Assembly (NCBI RefSeq): GCF_029626105.1
Contig: NZ_JARUBH010000009.1
Span: 6,814,011 to 6,878,010 of the forward strand
Direction of reading: 5' to 3'
DNA length: 64,000 bases
DNA from: Solwaraspora sp. WMMD792
GTDB taxonomy: Bacteria > Actinomycetota > Actinomycetes > Mycobacteriales > Micromonosporaceae
Shown: one piece after another, positions 46,055-55,472 of the stretch
Layout: the number at the start of each line of letters is the position of its first letter
Position numbering within the stretch: the stretch's first letter is position 1
The notes under the pieces: model-generated
What the model saw: the letters and a program-made list of their open reading frames with translations, nothing else
Told to the model about the DNA's origin: nothing
Database searches by the model: none
Program-made: the position numbers and the translations under genes

Positions 46055-47683
46055 TCAGCCCATGTGCGGGTAGCGGTGGTCGACCGGCGGTACGAAGGTC
46101 TCCTTGATCGTGCGCGGCGACGTCCAGCGCAGCAGGTTGTGCTTCGACCCGGCCTTGTCGTTGGTGCCGCTGCCCCGGGCGCCGCCGAACGGCTGCTGCC
46201 CGACGACCGCCCCGGTCGGCTTGTCGTTGACGTAGAAGTTGCCGGCCGCGTACCGCAGCATGGCGCCGGCCCGGTCGATCACCCGCCGGTCGGTCGCGAA
46301 GACTGATCCGGTCAACGCGTACGGAGTGATCTCCTCGGCCTGGGCCACCACGTCCCAGAACTGGTCGTCGTCATAGACCGACACCGCCAGGATCGGGCCG
46401 AAGTACTCGGTGCTGAACACCTCGTGCCCGGGATCGGTGCAGGTCAACAGGGTGGGCCGGACGAACCAGCCGACGCTGTCGTCGACCGTGCCACCGGCCA
46501 GCACCTGACACGACGGGTCGTTGCGGACCCGGTCCAGCACGGCAGCGTGCCGGGCGAACGCCCGGTCGTCGATCACCGCGCCGCCGAAGTTGGTGAAGTC
46601 GGTCACGTCGCCGTAGGGCAGTGACTCGACCGTCGCGACCAGTCGGTCCCGCAGCCCGGCCGTCCACAGCGACTTCGGCAGGTACGCCCGGGACGCCGCC
46701 GAGCACTTCTGTCCCTGATACTCGTACGCTCCCCGGACCAGGGCGGTGTGCAGCGCTGCCGGGTCGGCGCTGGGATGCGCCACGATGAAGTCCTTGCCGC
46801 CGGTCTCGCCGACCAGCCGGGGGTACGAGCGGTACCGGCCGATATTCTCCCCGACGGTCCGCCACAGCTGCTGGAACACCCGGGTGGAGCCGGTGAAGTG
46901 GATGCCGGCCAGGTCCCGGTCGGCCAGCGCCACCTCGGACACCGCCAGCCCGTCCCCGGTGACCAGGTTGATCACCCCCGGCGGCAGCCCGGCGGCCTCG
47001 AACAGCCGCATCGTGAAGTGAGCGGCGAACTGCTGCGTCGGGGACGGCTTCCAGACCACCGTGTTGCCCATCAGCGCCGGCGCGGACGGCAGGTTGCCGG
47101 CGATCGCGGTGAAGTTGAACGGGGTGATCGCGTAGACGAAGCCCTCCAACGGGCGGTGGTCGAACCGGTTCCACACCCCGGGTGCGGACCGGGGCTGCTC
47201 GGCCAGCACCTGATGGCCGAAGTGCACGTTGAACCGCAGGAAGTCGATCAGCTCGCAGGCCGAGTCGATTTCCGCCTGGTAGGCGGTCTTGGACTGACCG
47301 AGCATGGTGGCCGCGTTCACCGTGTCCCGCCACGGGCCGGCCAGCAGGTCGGCGGCGCGTAGGAAGACCGCGGCCCGTTCGGCGTACGGCAGGTTGCGCC
47401 AGCCCGGCGCGGCCTGCTTCGCCGCTGCCACCGCGGCCTCGGCGTCGGCCGGCTCGGCGTTACCGGTCACCCCGAGGACGTGTCGGCGCCGGTGCGGCAT
47501 CACCACCTCGATCGGCGCGCCCGCCGCCATCCGCTGCCGGCCGCCGATCGTCATCGGCAGCTCGATCCGGTCGGCCGACAACTCGGTGAGCCGGCGGCTC
47601 AGGTCGGCCCGCTCGGCACTGCCCGGCGCGTAGTCGCGAATCGGTTCGTTGCGGGGTTCGGGGGTGGCGGGAACGGCGTCCAT
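46055..47683 (-). CDS. pruA: L-glutamate gamma-semialdehyde dehydrogenase
   Basis: The 542-residue protein starts at an ATG at 47683 with AGGAG upstream. It is the second enzyme of proline catabolism, oxidising glutamate semialdehyde to glutamate. Motifs are ITPFNFTAIAGNLPSAP, the nucleophile Cys in GQKCSAASR, Glu in VGETGGKDF, and the C-terminal QQPFGGARGSGTNDKAGS, which is diagnostic for PruA. No proline dehydrogenase gene is adjacent. Confidence 0.94.
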   Translation of the reverse strand: MDAVPATPEPRNEPIRDYAPGSAERADLSRRLTELSADRIELPMTIGGRQRMAAGAPIEVVMPHRRRHVLGVTGNAEPADAEAAVAAAKQAAPGWRNLPYAERAAVFLRAADLLAGPWRDTVNAATMLGQSKTAYQAEIDSACELIDFLRFNVHFGHQVLAEQPRSAPGVWNRFDHRPLEGFVYAITPFNFTAIAGNLPSAPALMGNTVVWKPSPTQQFAAHFTMRLFEAAGLPPGVINLVTGDGLAVSEVALADRDLAGIHFTGSTRVFQQLWRTVGENIGRYRSYPRLVGETGGKDFIVAHPSADPAALHTALVRGAYEYQGQKCSAASRAYLPKSLWTAGLRDRLVATVESLPYGDVTDFTNFGGAVIDDRAFARHAAVLDRVRNDPSCQVLAGGTVDDSVGWFVRPTLLTCTDPGHEVFSTEYFGPILAVSVYDDDQFWDVVAQAEEITPYALTGSVFATDRRVIDRAGAMLRYAAGNFYVNDKPTGAVVGQQPFGGARGSGTNDKAGSKHNLLRWTSPRTIKETFVPPVDHRYPHMG

Positions 47684-47867
47684 CACAGGCTCCTGGCGTG
47701 ATCTCGACAACGTCGGCGAAAGACGGACCCGTCGGGGCACCCGGTGGGGCGGCCACGGCGACGCGGTCCGGGTCCCATCGTCGCACGCCCGGCTGACCCG
47801 CACGCCGATCCGCGTACCCTGGTCGGCACCGGGCGACAGCACGCCGACGACCAGGAGGGCACCAGCG

Positions 47868-48911
47868 ATGACCAGCCAACCCGCAGTCGCCCCCGACGCC
47901 GAGGTGGGCCCAGCCGGCTCGGTTGGCGACGCCGAGGTGGGCCCGGACGGCTCGGTCGGCGCGGCAGTCGTTCTCGGCCTGCTCAGCCTCGCCTGGGTGA
48001 CCCTGCTGATCGTCTCCGTGCTGAGCACCCTGGGGTCGTCCACCGACGGGGTGCTCGCGGTGACCGAGACCGCGTACGGGCTCCCGGCGGTGATCTTCGC
48101 GGCGCTGATCGCCGGAGCGGGTGTCGGCCAGGCGGCCCGCCGACTGGCGGACCGGTGGCTGGGCGCGGCAGCGGTGCCGAGACTGCTTGTCGCCCTCGGC
48201 TGCGGAGCGTCGACCGGCGTCGGTGCCGCCGCCGCCGTCGTGTTCGGCGACGGTCGGGGCGGGTCGGCCGTCCAGATCCTCGGCTGGGCGCTGTTCGCCG
48301 GCGCCACGGTCGGCGGGGCGTTGACGGGTCTGCACCGCCGGGCCGGCCTGCTGACGGCGGCGGCCGCCGCCGGCGCGCTGGCGGTCGCCGGCACGACGAC
48401 CGCCCGGGAACTTGCCAAGGGGCCGTTGCTGGAGCTGTTCGGAGCCGCCGACACCGCCGGATCCGTGCTGGCCGCGCAGTCCCGACTGGTCTGGGTCACC
48501 GCCCTGCTGGCCGGCGCCTTCGCCGGGCTGGTGACCTTCGGCTACCTGCACCGGGCGGTACGCCGGTCCGGCCGGCCGCTGCCCTGGCCGGGATACCTGG
48601 TCGCCGGGGCCGGTCCCGGCTTGCTGTTGGTGATCGCCGAGGTGGTCACCCGGGTCGGCGGTGCCCAGTTGCTCGATCTGGCCCGGTCGTTCAGCGAAAG
48701 CGACCAGGCCTTCCAGACCATGGCCGACGGAGCCCGGATCAACTCGGCGCTGATCGTCCTGTTCACTGCGGCGTTCACCGCGTTGATCTGCCTCGGCCGG
48801 ACGTTGCCCGGTCAGCCGGATCCGGAGCCGACTGCGGATGCCGCGCCGACTGAGGATCCCGAACCTGCTGTCGGCTCCAAGCCGGCGGTGGGCTCGGCCG
48901 GCACCCGCTGA
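47868..48911 (+). CDS. Uncharacterised multi-pass membrane protein
   Basis: The 347-residue protein starts at an ATG at 47868, eleven bases after AGGAGG. A low-complexity acidic/glycine N-terminus contains two copies of DAEVGP-GSVG encoded by a 33-bp tandem repeat. About seven hydrophobic helices follow, then a proline/glutamate-rich C-terminal tail (PDPEPTADAAPTEDPEP). No family is recognised. It is divergent from pruA across 184 bp. Confidence 0.75.
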   Translation: MTSQPAVAPDAEVGPAGSVGDAEVGPDGSVGAAVVLGLLSLAWVTLLIVSVLSTLGSSTDGVLAVTETAYGLPAVIFAALIAGAGVGQAARRLADRWLGAAAVPRLLVALGCGASTGVGAAAAVVFGDGRGGSAVQILGWALFAGATVGGALTGLHRRAGLLTAAAAAGALAVAGTTTARELAKGPLLELFGAADTAGSVLAAQSRLVWVTALLAGAFAGLVTFGYLHRAVRRSGRPLPWPGYLVAGAGPGLLLVIAEVVTRVGGAQLLDLARSFSESDQAFQTMADGARINSALIVLFTAAFTALICLGRTLPGQPDPEPTADAAPTEDPEPAVGSKPAVGSAGTR

Positions 48912-49022
48912 CGTCCACGGTCGGACAACTTCCCGTCACAGTGACGCGGATCCCTCCCAGGTTCGTGCCAAGCGTCGGTTTGGTGACCGTCGTGCCTCGG
49001 CCGCACACCTACCGTCGACGGA

Positions 49023-50369
49023 GTGGACGGGCAGTACGGCACGCGACAGGCGCTCGACGGGCGGTACCGGCTGGGGGCGCAGTTCTCCCGTGGGGCGGTC
49101 GGCGCGGTGCACCACGGGCACGATCTGCAGGACGACGTGCCGGTGGCGGTGAAGGTGCTCCGGTCGGACGCCGCCGAGTATCCCGATCTGGTGGAGGGCT
49201 TCCACACCGAGGCCGCTCTGCTGTCCCGGCTGGACCATCCGAACGTGATCCGGCTCCGGGCCCGGACCGCCGTGGGCGACCTGCCCGCCCTGGTTCTGGA
49301 CCTGGTCGACGGCGACGACCTGCGCCACCGGATCCGCCGGGACGGTCCGCTGCCCCCGGCTGCCGCGGTCGCCGTCGCCGCGCAGGTCGCCACTGCTCTG
49401 TCGTACCTGCACGAACGGGACATCGCGCACGGCGATGTCAAACCGGCGAACCTGCTGGCGCCGGCGGACGGCGGCCGGGTGCGGCTGATCGACTTTGGTG
49501 CCGCCCGGACCGGGCACGCGTCGGCGCCGGACCGGGCCACCCTGGCCACCCCCGAGTACGCCGCGCCGGAGATCGCCAGTGGCGGTCTGCCGACCTGGTC
49601 GTCGGACGTCTACGCGCTGGGCATCGTGCTGTTCGAGTTGCTGTGCGGCCGTACGCCGTACCGTGGCGGGAGCGCCGACGAGGTCCTCGCCCGGCACCGG
49701 CGGTGTGTGCCCGTACCACCGCCCGGGCTGCCACCGGCGGTGTGGCCGGTGATCGAGCAGTGTCTGGCGGCACGGCCGGCCGACCGGCCGACCGCCCGGT
49801 CGCTCGTCCCCCGGCTGCGTGGTCTGGAGCCGGCACTCGACGGCTGGCCGGCGTTGCCGGCGTTGCCGGCGGATGCGGTCACCTGGTGGCCCCGGGACGT
49901 TCCGGCCACGTCCGCGGCTCCGGGGGGAGCGCGGCCACGACGCCGGGCGCTGCAGTTCGGCGGGTTGGCCGGAGCGGGGCTCGCGTTGTCGGCGTTGGTA
50001 ACGGGTCTCACCCTGGCGGCCGGACAGGGGGCCGGCTCGCCGCCGGGTCGGCTCAGTGGCCCGATCGGCCCGGCCGACGCGTCGGTGCCGTCGGCACCGC
50101 CGGCTGCGAAGTCATCGCCGAGGTCGGTTTCCCCGGGAAATCAGCAGGGCGGGACGCCGTCGTCGGGGAGTTCGGTTGGTCCCACCGGCCAGGTAGGTTC
50201 GAGCGGGACGGCTGGGTCTGGTGTGGCCATCGGGACGCCGCAACCGTCCGATCCGGGACAGCTACCAGGCTCTCCGGAGGATATGCCCGGTGAGCTGGGG
50301 CTCCGGATCGGGGATCCGGTGCCACAGTGGCCGATGTCCGGGGTGGCCGGACCGGACACTCCGAACTAG
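49023..50369 (+). CDS. Membrane-anchored serine/threonine protein kinase
   Basis: The 448-residue protein has a GTG start. Kinase domain residues are Lys in VAVKVL, Glu in HTEAALLSRL, catalytic loop HGDVKPANLL, DFG in LIDFGAA and APE in YAAPEI. The glycine-rich loop is degenerate (LGAQFSRGAVGAV) and the loop is HGD rather than HRD, so regulation by activation-loop phosphorylation may differ. One transmembrane helix is at about 310-332, with an extracellular serine/glycine/proline-rich tail of about 115 residues and no PASTA repeats. The substrate is unknown. Confidence 0.9.
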   Translation: MDGQYGTRQALDGRYRLGAQFSRGAVGAVHHGHDLQDDVPVAVKVLRSDAAEYPDLVEGFHTEAALLSRLDHPNVIRLRARTAVGDLPALVLDLVDGDDLRHRIRRDGPLPPAAAVAVAAQVATALSYLHERDIAHGDVKPANLLAPADGGRVRLIDFGAARTGHASAPDRATLATPEYAAPEIASGGLPTWSSDVYALGIVLFELLCGRTPYRGGSADEVLARHRRCVPVPPPGLPPAVWPVIEQCLAARPADRPTARSLVPRLRGLEPALDGWPALPALPADAVTWWPRDVPATSAAPGGARPRRRALQFGGLAGAGLALSALVTGLTLAAGQGAGSPPGRLSGPIGPADASVPSAPPAAKSSPRSVSPGNQQGGTPSSGSSVGPTGQVGSSGTAGSGVAIGTPQPSDPGQLPGSPEDMPGELGLRIGDPVPQWPMSGVAGPDTPN

Positions 50370-50589
50370 TCAGACGAAGTAGACTTCATGCTTCAAACTT
50401 CACTAATGGTTCCGGCACCTGGGCATGTTGCTGCTGGTAACATATTCTTTGTCCGTTTTGCTGCCTGATGGTAAATATTGATCTTCCTTACCGGACCGTC
50501 GTCCACAGACAGTGCACTTTAGAACACGGTTGGTCGCGGATCGCGCCAAATCCTGGACGTAGAGGCGACAAAGTGGCAGCGTAGAGGGC

Positions 50590-51105
50590 ATGGCGGATGT
50601 TCGAATCAATCCCACGGCGGCAGCCCTTCTCGGCCTGCTCCATGAAGGACCCATGACAGGCGGGCAGCTGATGGCTGAAGCTGACCGTCGACTCGGCGCT
50701 TACTGGTCGATGACCAGGAGTCAGGTGTACCGGGAGCTACCGGTGCTCGCCGAGCAGGGCCTGGTCCGGCTCGGCAAGCCCGGGCCGCGGTCCAGCCAGC
50801 CGTACGCGATCACCGCGGCCGGCAAGCGCGCGTTCCTCAAGTGGTTGGCCGACGCCCCGGGTCGCGACTCGGTACGTAACCCGATCGCGTTGCGGGTGGC
50901 GTTCGGCGAGCACCACACGGCCGACCAGTTGAAGACGGTCTACGCGGACGCGAGCGAGCACCACACCGAGGCGCTGGCCGCGGCCCGCGAGCAGGCACGC
51001 GAGGCGAAGAAGAACGGCGACACCTTCGGGGCCGCCGCGCTCGAGTTCGCCGTCGCCTACCACAAGGCCGCACTCTCCTGGCTGAAGACCGCACCGGTGG
51101 GCTGA
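50590..51105 (+). CDS. PadR family transcriptional regulator
   Basis: The 171-residue protein has a winged helix over 1-85 (AAALLGLLHEGPMTGGQLMAEADRRLGAYWSMTRSQVYRELPVLAEQGLV in parts). The C-terminal Vir-type helical domain is AFGEHHTADQLKTVYADAS onward. The 220 bp upstream is noticeably AT-rich for this genome and holds short repeats (gaagt-acttc) that may be operator sequence. No co-regulated transporter gene adjoins, which is unusual for PadR. Confidence 0.9.
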   Translation: MADVRINPTAAALLGLLHEGPMTGGQLMAEADRRLGAYWSMTRSQVYRELPVLAEQGLVRLGKPGPRSSQPYAITAAGKRAFLKWLADAPGRDSVRNPIALRVAFGEHHTADQLKTVYADASEHHTEALAAAREQAREAKKNGDTFGAAALEFAVAYHKAALSWLKTAPVG

Positions 51106-51136
51106 CCACCGGCGCCGGTCGTCGGTGGTCACGACG

Positions 51137-51142
51137 TATTGT
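51137..51142 (+). promoter_or_regulatory. -10 element for leaderless prfB
   Basis: TATTGT ends eight bases before the prfB GTG, and no Shine-Dalgarno precedes that GTG. This is the spacing expected when transcription starts at the start codon. No good -35 is visible. Confidence 0.45.
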
Positions 51143-51150
51143 TGTCGGTT

Positions 51151-52266
51151 GTGACCACTGCCGACTATGCCGACCAGCTAAAAGATCTTGACGCCACGCT
51201 TCGCCGGATCGAGGCGGTCATCGACATTGATCGACTGCGCCGCGACCGGGCGGAGCTGGAGGAGGCTGCCTCTGCCCCCGACCTCTGGAACGACCAGGCG
51301 AGGGCACAGCAGGTCACCTCCCGGCTGTCGTACGCGAACGCGGAGATCGCCAAGCTGGAGTCGTTGCGCACCCGGCTGGACGACGCGGCCTTGCTGCTGG
51401 AGATGGCGCAGGCGGAGGAGGACGCCGGCACGGTCGCCGAAGTCGGTACCGAGCTGGCCGGGTTGCACAAGGCGATCGAGGAGTTGGAGGTGCGCACGCT
51501 GCTCTCCGGGGAGTACGACTCCCGGGAGGCGCTTGTGGCGATCCGGGCTGGAGCCGGCGGCGTCGACGCCGCCGACTTCGCCGAGATGCTGCTGCGCATG
51601 TACCTGCGGTGGGCGGAGCGGCACGGCTACCCCACCGAGGTCTACGAGACGTCGTACGCGGAGGAGGCCGGTCTCAAGTCGGCCACCTTCACGGTCAAGG
51701 CGCCGTACGCGTTCGGCACCCTCAGCGTCGAGTCCGGAACGCACCGTTTGGTGCGAATCAGCCCGTTCGACAACCAGGGCCGGCGGCAGACCAGCTTCGC
51801 CGGCGTCGAGGTGCTGCCGGTGGTCGAGCAGACCGATCACATCGACATCCCGGAGAACGAGATCCGGGTGGACGTCTACCGGTCGTCGGGGCCGGGCGGG
51901 CAGAGCGTGAACACCACCGACTCGGCCGTGCGGCTCACCCATGTCCCCACCGGCATCGTGGTCACCTGCCAGAACGAGAAGTCCCAGCTGCAGAACAAGG
52001 CGGCCGCGCTGCGCGTGCTGCAGGCCCGGTTGCTGGAGCGCAAGCGGCAGGAGGAGCAGGCCAAGATGGCCGGGCTCAAGACCGACGCCGCCGGCTCGTG
52101 GGGCGACCAGATGCGGTCGTACGTGCTGCACCCGTACCAGATGGTGAAGGATCTGCGGACCGAGCAGGAGACCGGCAACCCCACCGCGGTGCTCGACGGC
52201 GACCTGGACGCCTTCATCGAGGCTGGCATCCGCTGGCGCAAGCAACAGGAACTCGCCGAGGACTGA
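51151..52266 (+). CDS. prfB: Peptide chain release factor 2
   Basis: The 371-residue protein starts at a GTG at 51151. TTG codons at 51139/51142 lie in the probable -10 and are not used. It has the GGQ motif in [12 protein letters not shown], which triggers peptide release, and the SPF stop-codon recognition motif in [15 protein letters not shown]. It terminates at UGA and UAA. There is no programmed frameshift site, as usual in actinobacteria. Confidence 0.96.
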   Translation: MTTADYADQLKDLDATLRRIEAVIDIDRLRRDRAELEEAASAPDLWNDQARAQQVTSRLSYANAEIAKLESLRTRLDDAALLLEMAQAEEDAGTVAEVGTELAGLHKAIEELEVRTLLSGEYDSREALVAIRAGAGGVDAADFAEMLLRMYLRWAERHGYPTEVYETSYAEEAGLKSATFTVKAPYAFGTLSVESGTHRLVRISPFDNQGRRQTSFAGVEVLPVVEQTDHIDIPENEIRVDVYRSSGPGGQSVNTTDSAVRLTHVPTGIVVTCQNEKSQLQNKAAALRVLQARLLERKRQEEQAKMAGLKTDAAGSWGDQMRSYVLHPYQMVKDLRTEQETGNPTAVLDGDLDAFIEAGIRWRKQQELAED

Positions 52267-52449
52267 TACCGGTAGCAGTTGCCTAACTACTATTCGTATT
52301 CAAGTCTCATGTACGGCCTGTGACTGAGCCCATCATTTCGGGTGGTGTCGGTTCGGTCCGGACGGCTGATTTCCTGGGTTTCGCGGGGATTTGCTGGTAC
52401 GAAACCTCGCGCATTACCGACATAGGAGACATCCGCCATCAGGCTGGAC

Positions 52450-52477
52450 TTGGCGTAGCCGTTACACCGCGTAGACT
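52450..52477 (+). promoter_or_regulatory. Promoter of ftsE (leaderless)
   Basis: TTGGCG (52450-52455) and TAGACT (52472-52477) are 16 bp apart, and the ftsE GTG follows eight bases after the -10. No Shine-Dalgarno is present. The 219-bp prfB-ftsE gap also has a ggtttcg/cgaaacc inverted repeat (52377-52406). Confidence 0.6.
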
Positions 52478-52485
52478 CACCACCC

Positions 52486-53166
52486 GTGATTGCGCTCGAG
52501 CAAGTGACGAAGACGTACCCGAAGGCGTCCCGGCCCTCGCTGGACAACGTGTCGGTCGCGATCGAGAAGGGCGAGTTCGTCTTCTTCATCGGTCCGTCCG
52601 GCTCCGGCAAGTCCACGATCATCAAGCTGCTGCTGCACGAGGTGACCCCCAACAAGGGCAAGGTCATCGTCAACAGCAAGGACGTCACGACCATGCGCTC
52701 CTGGAAGATCCCCAACTTCCGGCGCTCCATCGGCTGCGTGTTCCAGGACTTCCGGCTGCTGCCCAACCGCACCGCGTACGAGAACGTCGCCTTCGCCCTC
52801 GAGGTGATCGGCAAGACCAAGGCGGTCGCCCGGCGCGTCGTCCCGGAGGTGCTGGAACTGGTCGGTCTGGGCGGCAAGGAGCACCGCTACCCGCACGAAC
52901 TCTCCGGTGGCGAGCAGCAGCGCGTCGCGGTGGCCCGGGCGTTCGTCAACCGGCCGCTGGTGCTGCTCGCCGACGAGCCGACCGGAAACCTCGACCCGGA
53001 CACCTCGATCGAGATCATGCGGCTGCTGGACCGGATCAACCGCACCGGCACCACGGTCGTGATGGTCACCCACGACTCGAACATCGTCAACCAGATGCGG
53101 CGGCGGGTCATCGAGATCGAGGCCGGCCGGATCGTCCGCGACCAGGCTCGCGGCGTCTACGGCTAA
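52486..53166 (+). CDS. ftsE: Cell-division ABC ATPase FtsE
   Basis: The 226-residue protein has a GTG start. Walker A is GPSGSGKST (36-44), Q-loop [10 protein letters not shown], signature LSGGEQQ (139-145), Walker B LVLLADEP (158-165) and H-loop VTHDSN. Residues between 70 and 80 ([10 protein letters not shown]) are FtsE-typical. With FtsX it transmits ATP hydrolysis to cell-wall hydrolases at the septum. Confidence 0.96.
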   Translation: MIALEQVTKTYPKASRPSLDNVSVAIEKGEFVFFIGPSGSGKSTIIKLLLHEVTPNKGKVIVNSKDVTTMRSWKIPNFRRSIGCVFQDFRLLPNRTAYENVAFALEVIGKTKAVARRVVPEVLELVGLGGKEHRYPHELSGGEQQRVAVARAFVNRPLVLLADEPTGNLDPDTSIEIMRLLDRINRTGTTVVMVTHDSNIVNQMRRRVIEIEAGRIVRDQARGVYG

Positions 53167-53262
53167 CCAGCCACCACGGCTCCACCGGGGCCTGTGTCGG
53201 CCGGCACCGGCACGTGGCGGCCTAGTACCACCATCCAGCGGCAGATCCGGAAGAGGAACCCG

Positions 53263-54138
53263 ATGCGCGCGAAATACGTCCTGTCCGAGGTGATGGTCGG
53301 GCTGTGGCGCAACGTGACGATGACCGTCGCCATGATCATCACCATGGCGGTGTCGCTCACCATGCTGGGCGCGAGTGGCCTGATGTACCTGCAGGTCAAC
53401 TCGATGAAGGACTTCTACTACGATCAGATCGAGGTCTCGATCTTCCTGGTGTCCGACGTCTCCGACGAGCAACGCGACAGCCTGCAGAGCTCGCTCGACG
53501 CCGACCCGTTGATCTCTAACGTCACGTACGAGTCCAAGGAGGAGGCGTACAACCGCTTCCAGACGCTCTACGCCGACGCTCCGGACCTGGTCAACGCGGT
53601 CGAGCCGGACCAACTGCCCGAATCGTTCCGGATCAAGCTGGTCGATCCGGAGGAATACCAGGCGATCTTCGACAAGTACAACGGCACCGAGGGCATCGAC
53701 GAGATCGTCGACCAGCGACGGCTGCTCGACAAGATCTTCAACATCCTCGGCTCGGTGCAGAGCATGGCGCTGATCGCCGCATCGATCATGGCGGTGGCGG
53801 CATTGCTGCTGGTCGGCAACACGATCCAGGTCGCGGCGTACAGCAAGCGGCGGGAGGTCGCCGTGATGCGGCTGGTCGGCGCCTCCAACTGGTTCATCCA
53901 GGCCCCGTTCGTACTCGAAGCCGTCGTCGCCGGCCTGTTCGGCTCGCTGCTGGGCTTCGGCGCCCTGGTGCTGGGCAAGATGTTCCTGCTCGACGGCTCG
54001 CTGCGCGACCTCACCGAACTGCTGACCCCGATCGAGTGGAGCAGCGTACTGCTGATGTTCCCGGTGATGGCCGGCGTCGGGGGCCTGGTCAGCGCGATCA
54101 CCGCCTGGGTGACGCTGCGCTTCTACCTGCGGGTCTGA
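53263..54138 (+). CDS. ftsX: Cell-division permease-like protein FtsX
   Basis: The 291-residue protein starts at an ATG at 53263 with AAGAGGA upstream. An upstream frame from 53194 lacks coding character. It has one N-terminal transmembrane helix ([17 protein letters not shown]), an extracellular loop of about 130 residues ([16 protein letters not shown] to [12 protein letters not shown]) that contacts peptidoglycan hydrolases, then three helices. It is cotranscribed with ftsE. Confidence 0.96.
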   Translation: MRAKYVLSEVMVGLWRNVTMTVAMIITMAVSLTMLGASGLMYLQVNSMKDFYYDQIEVSIFLVSDVSDEQRDSLQSSLDADPLISNVTYESKEEAYNRFQTLYADAPDLVNAVEPDQLPESFRIKLVDPEEYQAIFDKYNGTEGIDEIVDQRRLLDKIFNILGSVQSMALIAASIMAVAALLLVGNTIQVAAYSKRREVAVMRLVGASNWFIQAPFVLEAVVAGLFGSLLGFGALVLGKMFLLDGSLRDLTELLTPIEWSSVLLMFPVMAGVGGLVSAITAWVTLRFYLRV

Positions 54139-54170
54139 CGCTCAACCCGATCGACTCGATCTGCCGCCAA

Positions 54171-54209
54171 GCGCCGGCCGGTACCGGGAAAACCGGTACC
54201 GGCCGGCGC
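54171..54209. terminator. Very strong hairpin between ftsX and smpB
   Basis: Perfect 17-bp arms (54171-54187 and 54193-54209) with a gaaaa loop and no T-run start 32 bp after the ftsX stop. It probably ends the ftsEX transcript. Confidence 0.75.
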
Positions 54210-54290
54210 GTCGTCGCGCGGTACCATGGCGCGGTTGTCCGTCGGCGCCGCGTCTGCACAGCAGCGCCCGGGTCCGGAGAGGAGGCAGCC

Positions 54291-54767
54291 ATGCCACGGG
54301 AGAAAGGGCGCAAGGTCGTCGCCTCGAACCGCAAGGCCCGACACGACTACGCCATCACCGACGTGTACGAGGCCGGCATGGCGCTGACCGGCACCGAAGT
54401 CAAGTCGCTGCGGTCCGGCCGGGCCTCGCTGGTGGACGCCTTCGCCCAGGAACGGCAGGGCGAGATCTTTCTGTACGGCATGCACATCCCGGAGTACGAC
54501 CAGGGCACCTGGACCAACCACGAGCCCCGCCGGACCCGCAAGCTGCTGCTGCACCGCACCGAGATCGACCGGCTGCTCGGCAAGCTGCGGGAGGGCGGGT
54601 TGACCCTGGTCCCGCTCTCGGTGTACTTCTCCGACGGCTGGGCCAAGGTCGAGCTGGCACTCGCCCGTGGCAAGAAGTCCTACGACAAGCGACAGGACCT
54701 GGCCAAGCGGGACGCCGACCGGGAGATCCAGCGGGCAGTGGGCCGGCGCGGCAAGGGGATGGGCTGA
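54291..54767 (+). CDS. smpB: tmRNA-binding protein SmpB
   Basis: The 158-residue protein starts at an ATG at 54291, preceded by GGAGAGGAGG. It has the SmpB beta-barrel ([43 protein letters not shown] in parts), [12 protein letters not shown], and a basic tail [21 protein letters not shown] that enters the ribosomal mRNA channel. It partners the ssrA RNA encoded about 200 bp downstream. Confidence 0.96.
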   Translation: MPREKGRKVVASNRKARHDYAITDVYEAGMALTGTEVKSLRSGRASLVDAFAQERQGEIFLYGMHIPEYDQGTWTNHEPRRTRKLLLHRTEIDRLLGKLREGGLTLVPLSVYFSDGWAKVELALARGKKSYDKRQDLAKRDADREIQRAVGRRGKGMG

Positions 54768-54820
54768 CCAGCGCGGGGTAGACACGCGGCAGGGGCGAAC
54801 GTAGAGCGACCTACCGGCAA

Positions 54821-54849
54821 GCGACATAACCGGACATTCGACGTATAAT
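54821..54849 (+). promoter_or_regulatory. ssrA promoter
   Basis: A consensus TATAAT (54844-54849) is rare in such GC-rich DNA. It is preceded at 17 bp by GCGACA (54821-54826). The transcript would carry about 120 bases of leader that must be removed to make the mature 5' end. Confidence 0.65.
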
Positions 54850-54974
54850 GCCTTCTTCCTGGCAATGTGCCGATCGTCATCGTTGGCTTCTGGCCGTAAC
54901 CGGGATGAAGCCCGGGGCCGGAGGCGTTAGGATCGGTACGGACGCGGACCACCTCTGGGCCGCGCCGCACACCA

Positions 54975-55345
54975 GGGGGTGACTGGTTTCGACTTCGTAC
55001 GTTGCGGCAGGGGAAGCGAGCCGAGGAAGCCGACGTCGTCTCGTGAATCGGTCGTCGGAAACCAATAAGCGCCAACTCTAAGCGCGCTGACTTCGCTCTC
55101 GCCGCCTGAGGCGAGTAGCAAGTCTGTCGGTCTGGGACTGCCTTCGGCCCAGTAACCGGCATCAGTGAGAGGGCTGGCCTAGCGAACCCGGTCGCGGGGT
55201 TCGTGCGGCGAGATCAAACGCGACTGGGCCCGTCACATCGACTCGCTCGCGTGATCGATGGGGCCGAGTAGAGGCACAGCGAGCTGCGCTCGGAGAAGCC
55301 CTGGCAAGACGCCGAAGGACCCGGGTTCGATTCCCGGCACCTCCA
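54975..55345 (+). ncRNA. ssrA: tmRNA (transfer-messenger RNA)
   Basis: About 371 nt. The 5' end GGGGGTG (54975-54981) pairs with CACCTCC (55338-55344) as acceptor stem. The conserved GGTTTCGACTT follows the 5' end and the T-arm GGGTTCGATTCCC precedes the 3' end. CCA is not encoded. The resume codon is GCC at 55071 and the tag reads ANSKRADFALAA, ending in TGA at 55107-55109. The FALAA end is the usual degradation signal. With SmpB it rescues stalled ribosomes. A strong terminator follows. Confidence 0.97.
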
Positions 55346-55352
55346 CGGACGA

Positions 55353-55388
55353 CAGCCGGCCCACCGCCACCAGGCGGTGGGCCGGCTG
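55353..55388 (+). terminator. ssrA terminator
   Basis: Perfect 16-bp arms cagccggcccaccgcc and ggcggtgggccggctg with a four-base loop, eight bases after the mature tmRNA end. Confidence 0.9.
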
Positions 55389-55472
55389 CGTTGTACGGCC
55401 GGCTTCACTATATGTAGTCAATCGCCTAGTTGGTCCGGGAACCCGCTGCCAACCTGGTGCGTCTGACCCGAC

